From positions 1 through 26,294 of the forward strand of contig DATKDF010000251.1 of the NCBI GenBank assembly GCA_035512795.1: a stretch of 26,294 nt of DNA. The letters run 5' to 3'. A model generated the notes under the pieces. It searched no databases, was not told the DNA's origin, and saw only the letters and a list, made by a program, of their open reading frames with translations. The translations under genes were made by a program, and so were the position numbers. This document shows, in pieces, positions 5,959 to 15,081 of this stretch (its first letter is position 1; every line of letters starts with the position of its first letter). The DNA is from DATKDF01 sp035512795. GTDB lineage: Bacteria > Acidobacteriota > Vicinamibacteria > Vicinamibacterales > SCN-69-37.

Positions 5959-7289
5959 CGACCCGCCCCGGTGCCGGCCGGTCCCTTCACCACGGCGCCG
6001 CCCTTCATGACGAACGTGATCCGCCGGAGCTCACTGATGTCGGCGACCGGATCGCCCGCCACGGCCACCAGGTCGGCAAAGCGACCGGCCTGGATCGACC
6101 CGACGCGACCTGCTGCGCCCAGCAGGTCGGCCGCGCCGCGCGTGGCCGACAGAATGGCCTCCATCGGCGGCATGCCCGCCTCCACCATGTAGCCGAACTC
6201 GCGGGCGTTCTCGCCATGGGTCGACACACCTGAGTCCGTCCCGAACGCGATCTTCACGCCGGCCTTGTACGCGCGCCCGAACATGTCCTGGATGAGCGGA
6301 CCGATGCGCGCCGCCTTCGCCTGCACGGTCGGATGGAAGTGCCCCGGAATGGTCGCCAGCTCGGCCACGGTCTTGCCGGCCAGAATCGTCGGCACGAGAT
6401 AGGCGCCGCGCGCCTTGAACAGGTCGAACACCTCGTCGTCGGCGTACGTGCCGTGCTCGATCGAGTCGATGCCCGCGCGCAACGCGGCCATCATCCCCTG
6501 CTTGCCGTGCGCATGCGCCGTCACCTTGAGGCCGAGCAGGTGCGCGCTCTCGACAATCGCGCGCATCTCCTCGTCGGTGAACTGCTGGGCGTCGCCCGAG
6601 GCGCCAATCGACAGCACCCCGCCGGTGGCCGTGATCTTGATGAGATCGGCGCCGTGCTTGTGCTGATAGCGCACGGCCTTTCGCGCCTCGTCAGCGCTGT
6701 CGACGATGCCGTCCACCCAGGTGGGCGCCACCCAGAGATCGGGCCGGAGCCCGCCCTGATCGCCGTGGCCGCCGGTGATGCTGAGGGTCGTCCGCGCGGT
6801 CCAGATGCGTGGGCCGACCACCATGCCGGCATCGATCGCACGCTTCAGCGCCACGTCCGCCCCACCGTCGGCACCGACATTGCGGATGGTCGTGAATCCC
6901 GCCTCGAGCGTGCGGCGCGCGTACACGGTCGATCGGACGGCGTGATCGAGCGGCGACTCGGTGGCCGCCCGGACGATGGCGTCGCCGGTGCCCTCGCCCG
7001 TGATGTGGGTGTGGCTGTCGATGAAGCCGGGCATGACGGTCGAGGTCCGCAGATCGATCACGCGCGCGCCGGCCGGCGCCCGGAACCCGTCCTCGACGCT
7101 CGTTATGCGGTCTCCGGTCACGATGACCGTCGTCGGCCCCCGGGGCGTCGTCCCGACGCCATCGATCAGCCGGCCGGCCTGGACCGCCCAGACAATCTCG
7201 ACCGGCGGGGCCTGGGTGGCCCCGGCGGAGACGAAGAGTGACGTCGCCACGAGCACAGCACCGAACATCAACCGCGAAATCGCTGACAT
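5955..7289 (-). CDS. Exported amidohydrolase (imidazolonepropionase/prolidase-like)
   Basis: The protein is 444 aa from ATG 7289, chosen because GGAGGG sits 3 nt upstream and because it gives a proper signal peptide (MSAISRLMFGAVLVATSLFV, then AGATQAP). The binuclear metal site is complete: DSHTH (His93, His95), the carboxylatable Lys218 in DLIKITATGG, AHAHG (His259), SIEHG (His279) and FGTDSG (Asp352). This set is typical of periplasmic or secreted Xaa-Pro dipeptidase-like amidohydrolases, which hydrolyse N-acyl or prolyl dipeptides. The exact substrate is undetermined. Its stop overlaps the MBL start (ATGA), forming a two-gene operon with its own promoter candidate at 7312-7317. Confidence 0.9.
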   Translation of the reverse strand: MSAISRLMFGAVLVATSLFVSAGATQAPPVEIVWAVQAGRLIDGVGTTPRGPTTVIVTGDRITSVEDGFRAPAGARVIDLRTSTVMPGFIDSHTHITGEGTGDAIVRAATESPLDHAVRSTVYARRTLEAGFTTIRNVGADGGADVALKRAIDAGMVVGPRIWTARTTLSITGGHGDQGGLRPDLWVAPTWVDGIVDSADEARKAVRYQHKHGADLIKITATGGVLSIGASGDAQQFTDEEMRAIVESAHLLGLKVTAHAHGKQGMMAALRAGIDSIEHGTYADDEVFDLFKARGAYLVPTILAGKTVAELATIPGHFHPTVQAKAARIGPLIQDMFGRAYKAGVKIAFGTDSGVSTHGENAREFGYMVEAGMPPMEAILSATRGAADLLGAAGRVGSIQAGRFADLVAVAGDPVADISELRRITFVMKGGAVVKGPAGTGAGR

Positions 7290-7311
7290 GAACCCTCCGT
7301 CTGTGCCGGTC

Positions 7312-7317
7312 ATTCTA
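7312..7317 (-). promoter_or_regulatory. Candidate -10 element for the amidohydrolase operon
   Basis: TAGAAT on the minus strand lies 22 nt upstream of ATG 7289 and predicts a leader of about 16-18 nt that includes the GGAGGG ribosome site. It is back to back with the plus-strand TAGGCT box at 7346-7351, consistent with a compact divergent promoter region. No recognisable -35 is seen. Confidence 0.4.
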
Positions 7318-7345
7318 CCGGGCTCCGGCAGCCGACCGATTGGGA

Positions 7346-7351
7346 TAGGCT
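7346..7351 (+). promoter_or_regulatory. Candidate -10 element giving a leaderless thioredoxin-like mRNA
   Basis: TAGGCT is followed by 7 nt and then ATG 7359. Transcription would be expected to begin at or within a base of this ATG. The other in-frame ATG at 7353 is only 1 nt from the box and would be lost from such a transcript, so the box supports the second ATG as start. The -35 region is unremarkable. Confidence 0.4.
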
Positions 7352-7358
7352 GATGGCC

Positions 7359-7931
7359 ATGATTGCGCTCTCGCTCCTGCTTTCGGCCCTCGTGATGCCG
7401 GCCCAGTCGCCCGGCCAGGCCCTCTTCGATCGCGGCATGACCTGGGAGGCGTTCTTCGACGCCGCCGACGCCCGCCGCGAGCTGTGGCAGGCCAACCGGC
7501 GGCGGGCGCGCGAGTCGGCCACGAGGCCGGAGATGGTCGAGCGGCTCGAGACGGCCGGCTCGGGGCTCTCGCTGCTGGTCATCGCCGAAGCGGCCTGCAG
7601 CGACTCGGTCAACACCGTCCCGTTCATTGCCGAGCTGGCCGCCGGCGCCGGCATCGAGCTGCGGATTGTCCGGCGTGATGCTGGCGAAAGCCTGCTGGCG
7701 AAGTACAAGACACCGGACGGACGGATGGCGACGCCCACCGTCGTGCTCATGCGCGGTGGACAGGACGTCGGCGCCTGGGTCGAACGGCCGGCCGCGCTTC
7801 AGGACTGGATGATCGCCTCGACCGGCATTCGATCCAGCGAACGGCTGGAGCGCAAGATGGCGTGGTACGACTGGGACCGCGGCGACTCGACGGTCGCCGA
7901 CTTCCTCGAGGTGGTCGAACGGGCCCGATGA
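7359..7931 (+). CDS. Exported thioredoxin-like protein with a single active-site Cys
   Basis: The protein is 190 aa when started at ATG 7359; an in-frame ATG lies at 7353. A short hydrophobic N-terminus (MIALSLLLSALVMPAQ) looks like a signal peptide. The rest has thioredoxin-like order: LSLLVIAEAACSDS, where CxxC is replaced by CSDS (Cys80, Ser83), then a VPFIAELA helix, and ATPTVVLM supplying the cis-Pro strand. A CxxS site usually means isomerase or mixed-disulfide chemistry rather than full reduction; that is inference. The upstream region 28-65 is Arg-rich and helical. The stop overlaps the clpS start (ATGA). Confidence 0.75.
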   Translation: MIALSLLLSALVMPAQSPGQALFDRGMTWEAFFDAADARRELWQANRRRARESATRPEMVERLETAGSGLSLLVIAEAACSDSVNTVPFIAELAAGAGIELRIVRRDAGESLLAKYKTPDGRMATPTVVLMRGGQDVGAWVERPAALQDWMIASTGIRSSERLERKMAWYDWDRGDSTVADFLEVVERAR

Positions 7932-8230
7932 CGAAGACCGACGGCGCCGTCGAAGAGCGCGTCCGCACGAAGAAGCAGGAGCCGAAGCTCTACAAGGTGC
8001 TGCTGCTCAATGACGACTACACGACGATGGAGTTCGTCATCCAGGTGCTCGAAACGATCTTCCAGAAGTCACCGGCCGAAGCGTATCGCATCATGATGGC
8101 CGTCCACCTCGGTGGTCAGGGCCTGGCCGGGATCTATCCGTGGGAGGTCGCCGAGACCAAGGTGGACACGACCGTCACGCTGGCCCGGAAGGCCGGGTTT
8201 CCGCTGAAGGCCGTTGCAGAGGAGGCGTGA
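7928..8230 (+). CDS. clpS: ATP-dependent Clp protease adaptor ClpS
   Basis: This 100-aa protein is of standard ClpS length. A charged, flexible N-terminus is followed by KLYKVLLLNDDYTTMEFVI (residues 20-38). Asn28, Asp29 and Asp30 form the N-degron pocket and Met34 is at the known gatekeeper position; His60 in MAVHLGGQG completes the pocket. ClpS hands N-end-rule substrates to ClpA in the cytoplasm. ATG 7928 overlaps the stop of the thioredoxin-like gene by 4 nt, so the two are co-translated. The matching clpA is 1.4 kb downstream on the same strand, beyond an oppositely directed gene. Confidence 0.95.
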   Translation: MTKTDGAVEERVRTKKQEPKLYKVLLLNDDYTTMEFVIQVLETIFQKSPAEAYRIMMAVHLGGQGLAGIYPWEVAETKVDTTVTLARKAGFPLKAVAEEA

Positions 8231-8251
8231 CCGGCTGCGCGGCCGTACGCA

Positions 8252-8275
8252 GGGCGGCCTGGTCCTGACGGCCGC
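8252..8275. terminator. Hairpin between convergent clpS and PQQ-propeller genes
   Basis: GGCGGCC (8252-8258) and GGCCGCC (8269-8275) form a perfect 7-bp GC stem with a 10-nt loop. It lies in the 51-bp gap between two genes that end towards each other, so it could stop transcription both ways. It has no T-run. Its left part, GCAGGGCGGCCTGGT, resembles the R2 hairpin element (GCAGTAGGGCGGCCTGGT), so it may be a diverged copy. Confidence 0.5.
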
Positions 8276-8281
8276 CGACGC

Positions 8282-9601
8282 TCACCGTCCGACCGCAATC
8301 AGCTCGTTGTCGGCCCGCAGGATGAGCCGGCCGTCGACGGCGATGGGCGAGGCGACGAAATGCGCGTCGAGGCGGTTGCGCGCCAGCACCTCGAACGTGC
8401 GACTGGCCGCCAGCACGACCGTCTCGCCCGTTTCCGACAGGAGATAGATCCGGCCGCTCGAGGCAATCGGCGACGCCGTGAAGATCCCGCCAACCCGTTC
8501 CTGCCAGACCCGCTCGCCCGTCGCCGCATCCAGGCAGGTGACGATGCCCAGTTCTCCGGCGGCGAAGATGAGGCCGTCGACGTGCACGAGTGACGAGATG
8601 TAGGGCGCGCCGGTAGGAATGCGCCACACGACATGGCTGTCGGTGACGTCGCCTCGGCCGCCCAGGCGGATCGCGTAGTACGGCCCCGACCGGTAGCCGC
8701 GTGTCGTCAGCAGCGTGTCGCCCACGCGCGTCGCCACGGGAATCGGGAAGCGGTTCTCGTCGCGCACCTGCCAGCGAAGGGCGCCATCGGCGAGCGCGAC
8801 TGCCTCGAGGCCGGTCGACGCGTTGATGATGACTTCCGGTCCGGCGGCCGTGTCGATGACGAGCGGCGTGCTGTAAGACAACACGCCGGGCGCACGGTCC
8901 ACCTTCCAGCGGACGCGTCCGGTCATCTTGTCGAGGGCCAGCACGTAGGACTGTGACGCGTGGTAGCAGACGAGCACGAGCGTGTCGCCGTACAAGGCGG
9001 GCGAGCTGGCGTGCCCCCACTGGATGTCGAATGCGCCGTACTCCAGGCCGAGGTGGCGCGACCAGCGCTCGTCACCTTCGGGCGTGTAGGCGACGACCTG
9101 CCCGGTGCCAAACCACGCCACGACGACCGACTCGTCGGCCACCGGGCTCGGCGACGCCATGTTGTGCTTGTCGTGCAGGGCCGGCATCGGCCCCGCGGCG
9201 GCCACCCGGCGTTCCCACATCGGACGGCCCGTGTCGGCCGCGTAGGCCGCCACGACGAACGTGAGCGCAGAAGCCTCGGCTGTGCCCGTGAGATTCCGCT
9301 CGCCGGCCGTAGCCGCGTCAGCGCCCTGGACGAGCGACGGGTGGTTGCCCTGCCGGCGCTCACCGCGTCCGACCTGGCTTGTGACGAACACCCGCCCGCC
9401 GGTCGCAACCGGAGTCGAGACGCCCGTGCCCACGAGCCGCGTCCGCCACGACACGCCGGCCGCCTCGCTCCAGGCCAGGGGCAGGTCGGCCCCCTGCACG
9501 AGCCCCGTGCCGTCGCCGCCACGCCACGAGGGCCACTGCTGGGCTGAAAGAGAGACCGACGCGGTGGCCACGCCGACCACGAGCAACGACAGGCGATTCA
9601 T
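8282..9601 (-). CDS. Exported PQQ-like beta-propeller repeat protein
   Basis: The protein is 439 aa. The N-terminal signal peptide is MNRLSLLVVGVATASVSLSAQ, cleaved before QWPSWRG, and the WPSWRGGDGTG opening is typical of this family. The rest is repeated propeller blades with W-x-R-V/W signatures: YAADTGRPMWERRV, ALDKMTGRVRWKVD, LADGALRWQVRDEN and CLDAATGERVWQERVGG. Members of this group without a catalytic partner are probably periplasmic binding or scaffold proteins rather than quinoprotein dehydrogenases; no heme CxxCH site is present. It lies on the opposite strand between clpS and clpA, and its start is only 23 bp from the clpA start. Confidence 0.88.
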   Translation of the reverse strand: MNRLSLLVVGVATASVSLSAQQWPSWRGGDGTGLVQGADLPLAWSEAAGVSWRTRLVGTGVSTPVATGGRVFVTSQVGRGERRQGNHPSLVQGADAATAGERNLTGTAEASALTFVVAAYAADTGRPMWERRVAAAGPMPALHDKHNMASPSPVADESVVVAWFGTGQVVAYTPEGDERWSRHLGLEYGAFDIQWGHASSPALYGDTLVLVCYHASQSYVLALDKMTGRVRWKVDRAPGVLSYSTPLVIDTAAGPEVIINASTGLEAVALADGALRWQVRDENRFPIPVATRVGDTLLTTRGYRSGPYYAIRLGGRGDVTDSHVVWRIPTGAPYISSLVHVDGLIFAAGELGIVTCLDAATGERVWQERVGGIFTASPIASSGRIYLLSETGETVVLAASRTFEVLARNRLDAHFVASPIAVDGRLILRADNELIAVGR

Positions 9602-9612
9602 GGGCTGACCCT

Positions 9613-9618
9613 TATAAT
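9613..9618 (+). promoter_or_regulatory. Consensus -10 for clpA (leaderless arrangement)
   Basis: A perfect TATAAT is followed by 6 nt (CTAGGT) and then GTG 9625, so transcription should start at or next to the start codon. The box lies in the 23-bp gap between divergent genes. The core TTATAA is palindromic, so the minus strand also reads TTATAA 11 nt before the PQQ-propeller ATG and may serve both directions. No strong -35 is visible upstream; that region is inside the neighbouring coding sequence. Confidence 0.55.
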
Positions 9619-9624
9619 CTAGGT

Positions 9625-11931
<2,307 letters not shown>

Positions 11932-11960
11932 ACCCGATGCCCGATCTCTGCTGTTGAACC

Positions 11961-12515
11961 ATGGCCGATCTCAAGGTTACCGACCGTCGCTGGTGGGCTC
12001 GCGGGGAGGCCGACGACCCGGCCGGCGAGGAACCCAACCTCAAGCCGACCTACCTCGAAGAACTCGAGGCGCGGCTCTCGGCCAAGGACGGCGAGCTGCA
12101 CGAACTGCTCGGCCGGCATCGCGCGGCTGTCGATGAGTTCGAGCAGGCCCGTGCGCGGCTCCGCAAGGAGATGTCCAAGGACGTCGAGCGCGGCCGGCGC
12201 TCGATGCTCGTCTCGTTCCTCGAAGTGCTCGACAACCTCGACCGCGCGCTCGAGGCGGCCGGCGATCGCGACGACCCGGTCGTCCAGGGCGTCTCGCTCG
12301 TCCGGCAGCAGTTTCTCGCCACGCTCGCCGGCTTCGGTGTCGAACGGCTCGATCCACTCGGCCAGCCGTTCGATCCCGCCAGGCACGAGGCCGTGTCGAC
12401 AGTCGAGGTCGACCCGTCGCGGCCCGATGGCCTGGTCTGCGGGGTCATCAAGCCGGGATATCTCATCGCAGCCGACGTCTTGCGACCCGCCATGGTCGCC
12501 GTAGCCCGCGCATGA
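11961..12515 (+). CDS. grpE: GrpE-like nucleotide exchange factor
   Basis: This 184-aa protein has the GrpE layout. A disordered N-terminus is followed by a long charged coiled-coil helix (residues 30-75: YLEELEARLSAKDGELHELL, then the ARLRKEMSKDVERGRRSM segment). Next are FLEVLDNLDRALEA and a C-terminal beta-wing domain with LDPLGQPFDPARHEAVS and DGLVCGVIKPGYLIAADVLRPAMVAV. GrpE drives ADP release from DnaK. It is 29 bp downstream of clpA with no ribosome site of note, so the two are likely co-transcribed. No dnaK or dnaJ is next to it. The sequence is somewhat shortened and divergent, so it may be a second GrpE paralogue. Confidence 0.85.
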   Translation: MADLKVTDRRWWARGEADDPAGEEPNLKPTYLEELEARLSAKDGELHELLGRHRAAVDEFEQARARLRKEMSKDVERGRRSMLVSFLEVLDNLDRALEAAGDRDDPVVQGVSLVRQQFLATLAGFGVERLDPLGQPFDPARHEAVSTVEVDPSRPDGLVCGVIKPGYLIAADVLRPAMVAVARA

Positions 12516-12688
12516 TCATGCACCTGTTCTTCCTCGCGCAGCAGTCGCTCAGCTGGTTCGATGAGGCCAAGGACGGTCTCTGGGACCTCTGGCTCTGGTT
12601 CAATCGCGCCCTCCGTGACGGCACCGTCGCATGGGTCCTGCTCGTCGTGGCCGCCTTCCTCATCTATCAGCGGTTCTTCAGAAAATAG
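12512..12688 (+). CDS. Small single-pass membrane protein (58 aa)
   Basis: Its ATG 12512 lies inside the grpE stop (ATGA overlap) and the frame runs to TAG at 12686-12688. The product begins MIMHLFFLAQQSLSWFDEAK. It has an amphipathic, Trp-rich middle (DGLWDLWLWFNRALRDG) and then one clear transmembrane helix (VAWVLLVVAAFLIY) ending in a basic RFFRK tail. The coupled start, the composition and the well-formed helix argue that it is a real gene. I do not recognise a family. The layout would suit a small membrane-associated partner of the clpA/grpE operon, which is speculation. Confidence 0.65.
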   Translation: MIMHLFFLAQQSLSWFDEAKDGLWDLWLWFNRALRDGTVAWVLLVVAAFLIYQRFFRK

Positions 12689-12703
12689 GGCCGGCTGGTG
12701 GGG

Positions 12704-12709
12704 TAGGCT
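12704..12709 (+). promoter_or_regulatory. Candidate -10 for the ECF/kinase operon
   Basis: TAGGCT, the same hexamer seen before the thioredoxin-like gene, lies 9 nt before ATG 12719. It predicts a leader of 0-3 nt. No -35 is evident. The gap to the small upstream gene is only 30 bp, so read-through from grpE is also possible. Confidence 0.35.
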
Positions 12710-12718
12710 TCCCGCGAC

Positions 12719-13435
12719 ATGGTCTTTCCGGTCACGCACCTTTCGATCCTCGAACGGGTGCAGAGCGGCGACGCTGACCTGCGGCGGGCAGCATTTGGCG
12801 ATCTGGCCGAGGGCTACTGGCGGCCGAGCTACCACTACCTGCGGCTGCACTGGCGGCTGCCGGCCGACGAGGCCGAGGACATCGTGCAGGCGTTCTTCAC
12901 CACCGCGTTCGAGAAGCGGTATCTCGAGCGGTACGATCCGGCCAGGGCGAAGTTCCGCACGTTCCTGCGAACGTGCCTCGACCGTTTCGTCCAGAACCGC
13001 CGCAAGGCCGCCCGAGCGGGCCGGCGGGGCGGCGCGGCCACCGTGCTCTCGCTCGACTTTCCCGGCGCCGAGCGCGACCTGGCGGCGCTCGCCTCGCGCA
13101 CGGTCACTGACGTGGAGCGGTTCTTCCATGACGAGACGGTCCGTGCGCTCCTTGCCCGGACGGTGGACACGCTGCGCAGGGCCTGCGAGGCCGAGGGCAA
13201 GCGGGCGATGTTCCAGGTGTTCGAACGCCATGACCTCGCGCCAACGGCCGAGACGACCTACGCGACGGTTGCCCGCGATCTCGATCTGACGATGGCCCAG
13301 GTGACCAACTACCTGCACGTGGCGCGGCGGCGGTTCCGTGACACGGCACTCGCCGAGCTCCGGTCGCTCGTGGGCACCGACGACGAGTTTCGGACCGAGG
13401 CGCGCGAACTGTTTGGCGTGGACGTCGACGCGTGA
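12719..13435 (+). CDS. ECF-type sigma factor paired with a Ser/Thr kinase
   Basis: This 238-aa protein is longer than common ECF factors. Region 2 covers about residues 25-100 (LPADEAEDIVQAFFTTAFEK, then RYDPARAKFRTFLRTCLDRFVQNRRK). A long linker and helix follow, then region 4 at about 165-220 (ETTYATVARDLDLTMAQVTNYLHVARRRFR), given here in parts. The overall sequence resembles the planctomycete/acidobacterial ECF groups that are encoded next to Hanks-type kinases rather than anti-sigma factors. Thr61 and Thr62 lie in the region 2 helix and are candidate phospho-sites by analogy with kinase-controlled ECFs; that is inference. Its stop overlaps the kinase GTG start by 4 nt. Confidence 0.85.
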   Translation: MVFPVTHLSILERVQSGDADLRRAAFGDLAEGYWRPSYHYLRLHWRLPADEAEDIVQAFFTTAFEKRYLERYDPARAKFRTFLRTCLDRFVQNRRKAARAGRRGGAATVLSLDFPGAERDLAALASRTVTDVERFFHDETVRALLARTVDTLRRACEAEGKRAMFQVFERHDLAPTAETTYATVARDLDLTMAQVTNYLHVARRRFRDTALAELRSLVGTDDEFRTEARELFGVDVDA

Positions 13436-14463
13436 CCTTCCTCACGGACGACACCGTCGGGCGGCTGCGCGACGTGGCGGCGCGGCCATCGCTGCCGCCT
13501 GGCCGCTACACGCTCGGCGCGCCGCTCGGACGAGGCGGGATGGGCACGGTGTACGCGGCTCGCGACGAGCTCTTCGGGCGCGACGTCGCCATCAAGGTGT
13601 CCCACGCCGCCCGGCCCGACTCGGGACTCGAAGCGCGCCTGCGCCGGGAAGCGGGCGTGCTCGCCACGCTCGAACACCCCGGCATCGTGCCCGTCCACGA
13701 CTCGGGCACGCTCGAGGATGGCCGGCGGTTCTACGTGATGAAACTCGTGCGAGGCGAGACGCTCGCCGAGCACGCGGCCCGCCTGACGTCGGAAGCCGCC
13801 ATCCTGACCGTCGTGGAACGGATCGTCGACACCGTCGCGTTTGCCCACGCCGCCCGTGTCGTCCATCGCGACCTCAAACCGTCGAACGTGATGGTCGGCC
13901 GATTCGGCGAGGTGCTCGTGCTCGATTGGGGCGTCGCCAAAGTGGTGGGACAGCCACCCGTCGTCGACACGCCGCCAGACCACGCGTCGGTTGACACGAC
14001 CGGACTCGAGGCCGTGCCAGCCGATGCGACCCATGCCGACACGCGCATCGGCACGCCCGGGTACATGTCACCGGAACAGGCCGACGGCCGAAGCGCGCGG
14101 GCCGGCCCGGCTGCCGACGTGTACTCGCTCGGCGCCCTCATCTTCTGGCTGCTGACGCGCCAGATCCCGCCCGGGCCGGTCGAGGCCGCCACGGCGCGCT
14201 TGCGGGCCGTAGCGCCGGCCGTGCCGAAGCGACTCCGGGCCATCGTGCTCCGCTGTCTCGCCCCGGATCCGGACCGGCGCTATCCCGACGCGGCCGCGCT
14301 CGCAGACGACCTGGCCCGCTACCGCGCCGGCCAGCCCGTGATGGCCCATCGAGAAACCTGGCTCGACCGCCTGGTGCACTGGCTGGCAACCTATCGAACC
14401 GCGATCCTGCTCGTGCTCGCCTACCTCGTCATGCGGACGCTGTTCGCCTTCGCGACGCGGTGA
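13432..14463 (+). CDS. Membrane-anchored Hanks-type Ser/Thr protein kinase
   Basis: The protein is 343 aa, starting at GTG 13432 within the sigma stop (GTGA). All core kinase motifs are present: GRGGMG at 33-38, VAIK with Lys55, HRDLKPSN with Asp147 and Asn152, then DWG (165-167) in place of DFG, and an activation segment ending GTPGYMSPEQ. An insert of about 30 residues lies between DWG and GTPGY. The kinase domain ends near residue 300 and is followed by RAGQPVMAHRETW and one transmembrane helix at about 322-340, with almost no extracytoplasmic part. It probably phosphorylates the adjacent sigma factor. The lack of a sensor domain means the stimulus would have to come through another protein or the membrane. 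Confidence 0.92.
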   Translation: MTFLTDDTVGRLRDVAARPSLPPGRYTLGAPLGRGGMGTVYAARDELFGRDVAIKVSHAARPDSGLEARLRREAGVLATLEHPGIVPVHDSGTLEDGRRFYVMKLVRGETLAEHAARLTSEAAILTVVERIVDTVAFAHAARVVHRDLKPSNVMVGRFGEVLVLDWGVAKVVGQPPVVDTPPDHASVDTTGLEAVPADATHADTRIGTPGYMSPEQADGRSARAGPAADVYSLGALIFWLLTRQIPPGPVEAATARLRAVAPAVPKRLRAIVLRCLAPDPDRRYPDAAALADDLARYRAGQPVMAHRETWLDRLVHWLATYRTAILLVLAYLVMRTLFAFATR

Positions 14464-14465
14464 CC

Positions 14466-14487
14466 CGAAAGGATCCGTCCCCTTCCG
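14466..14487. terminator. Imperfect hairpin after the kinase gene
   Basis: CGAAAGG (14466-14472) pairs with CCTTCCG (14481-14487) with one A-C mismatch around an 8-nt loop, directly after the kinase stop. The motif GGGGACGGATCC on the minus strand resembles short motifs that I recall scattered in genomes with REP-associated transposases, so it could be a repeat remnant rather than a terminator. Confidence 0.3.
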
Positions 14488-14516
14488 TGTAATCTGTCCG
14501 GCAACGGAGGATGGGG

Positions 14517-14876
14517 ATGAACAAGCCGGTACTGGGTCTGCTGCTCGGCGGTATCCTGGGCGCGTTCGACGGGCTGACGGCCCTGATCTCGGCGCCGGAG
14601 ACGGCGCCACAAATCATGGGCATCGTGATTGGCTCGACGTTCAAGGGCTTGCTCGTCGGCGTGCTCGTGGGATGGTTTGCCTCGCGCCGGCAGTCGCTCC
14701 AGGCGGGGCTCGTCGTGGGCCTGCTGACCGGGGCGTTCTTTGCGTTTCTCGTGGCGGCGATGCCGCAGCCGGACGGCACGCACTACTGGTGGGAAATCAT
14801 GGTGCCGGGGTCGATTGTCGGGCTGATCGTCGGCTACGCCACGCAGATGTACGGCCAAGAGCGGCTGAAATCTTGA
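14517..14876 (+). CDS. Small multi-pass membrane protein, glycine-zipper-like
   Basis: The protein is 119 aa. ATG 14517 is preferred over ATG 14511 because GGAGG (14506-14510) then has a 6-nt spacing. It has four hydrophobic, Gly-rich segments: VLGLLLGGILGAFDGL, IMGIVIGSTFKGLLVGVLVGW, LVVGLLTGAFFAFLVA and MVPGSIVGLIVGYAT, interrupted by short polar loops. Small-xxx-small spacing suggests tightly packed helices. No functional motif is recognised. TAATCT at 14490-14495 may be its -10. It lies immediately before a likely inserted module that begins 2 bp after its stop. Confidence 0.75.
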   Translation: MNKPVLGLLLGGILGAFDGLTALISAPETAPQIMGIVIGSTFKGLLVGVLVGWFASRRQSLQAGLVVGLLTGAFFAFLVAAMPQPDGTHYWWEIMVPGSIVGLIVGYATQMYGQERLKS

Positions 14877-14894
14877 GATCTACGATCTACAAGC

Positions 14895-15065
14895 GTGAAT
14901 CTGGAGGCCGTCGAAGGGGCGTTTGGTGCGGACATCGACTATGCGATGTTGGTTCAACTCTACGGACAGGACCCCGAGAACGAGCGGCGCTACACGCGGC
15001 TGTCGAACGGATTCAGCCGGAAGATCGAGAACCACATGGCCGCCGTGGCCCTGAACTACTTCGCT
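14895..15065 (+). pseudogene. IS1-family-type transposase remnant with internal deletion
   Basis: The frame reads NLEAVEGAFGADIDYAMLVQ, LYGQDPENERRY, then directly TRLSNGFSRKIENHMAAVAL and NYFA. From memory of IS1-like transposases in soil bacteria, ...GADIDYAMLVKLYG...ERRYSP and RRFTRLTNGFSKK.ENH are normally separated by about 50 residues containing ISGNPDPKHISTSYVERQN. That block, with catalytic residues, is missing here, and both ends of the protein are gone. The junction falls at RRY/TRL, where the two sides look alike, which suggests deletion between short similar sequences. It is non-functional. Confidence 0.8.
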
Positions 15066-15081
15066 TGTAGGAGGTGGCGCT

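Noticed and set aside
8282..9601. A quinoprotein alcohol dehydrogenase
   Set aside because: It has propeller blades but is too short, and has no heme-binding CxxCH or disulfide-ring Cys pair.
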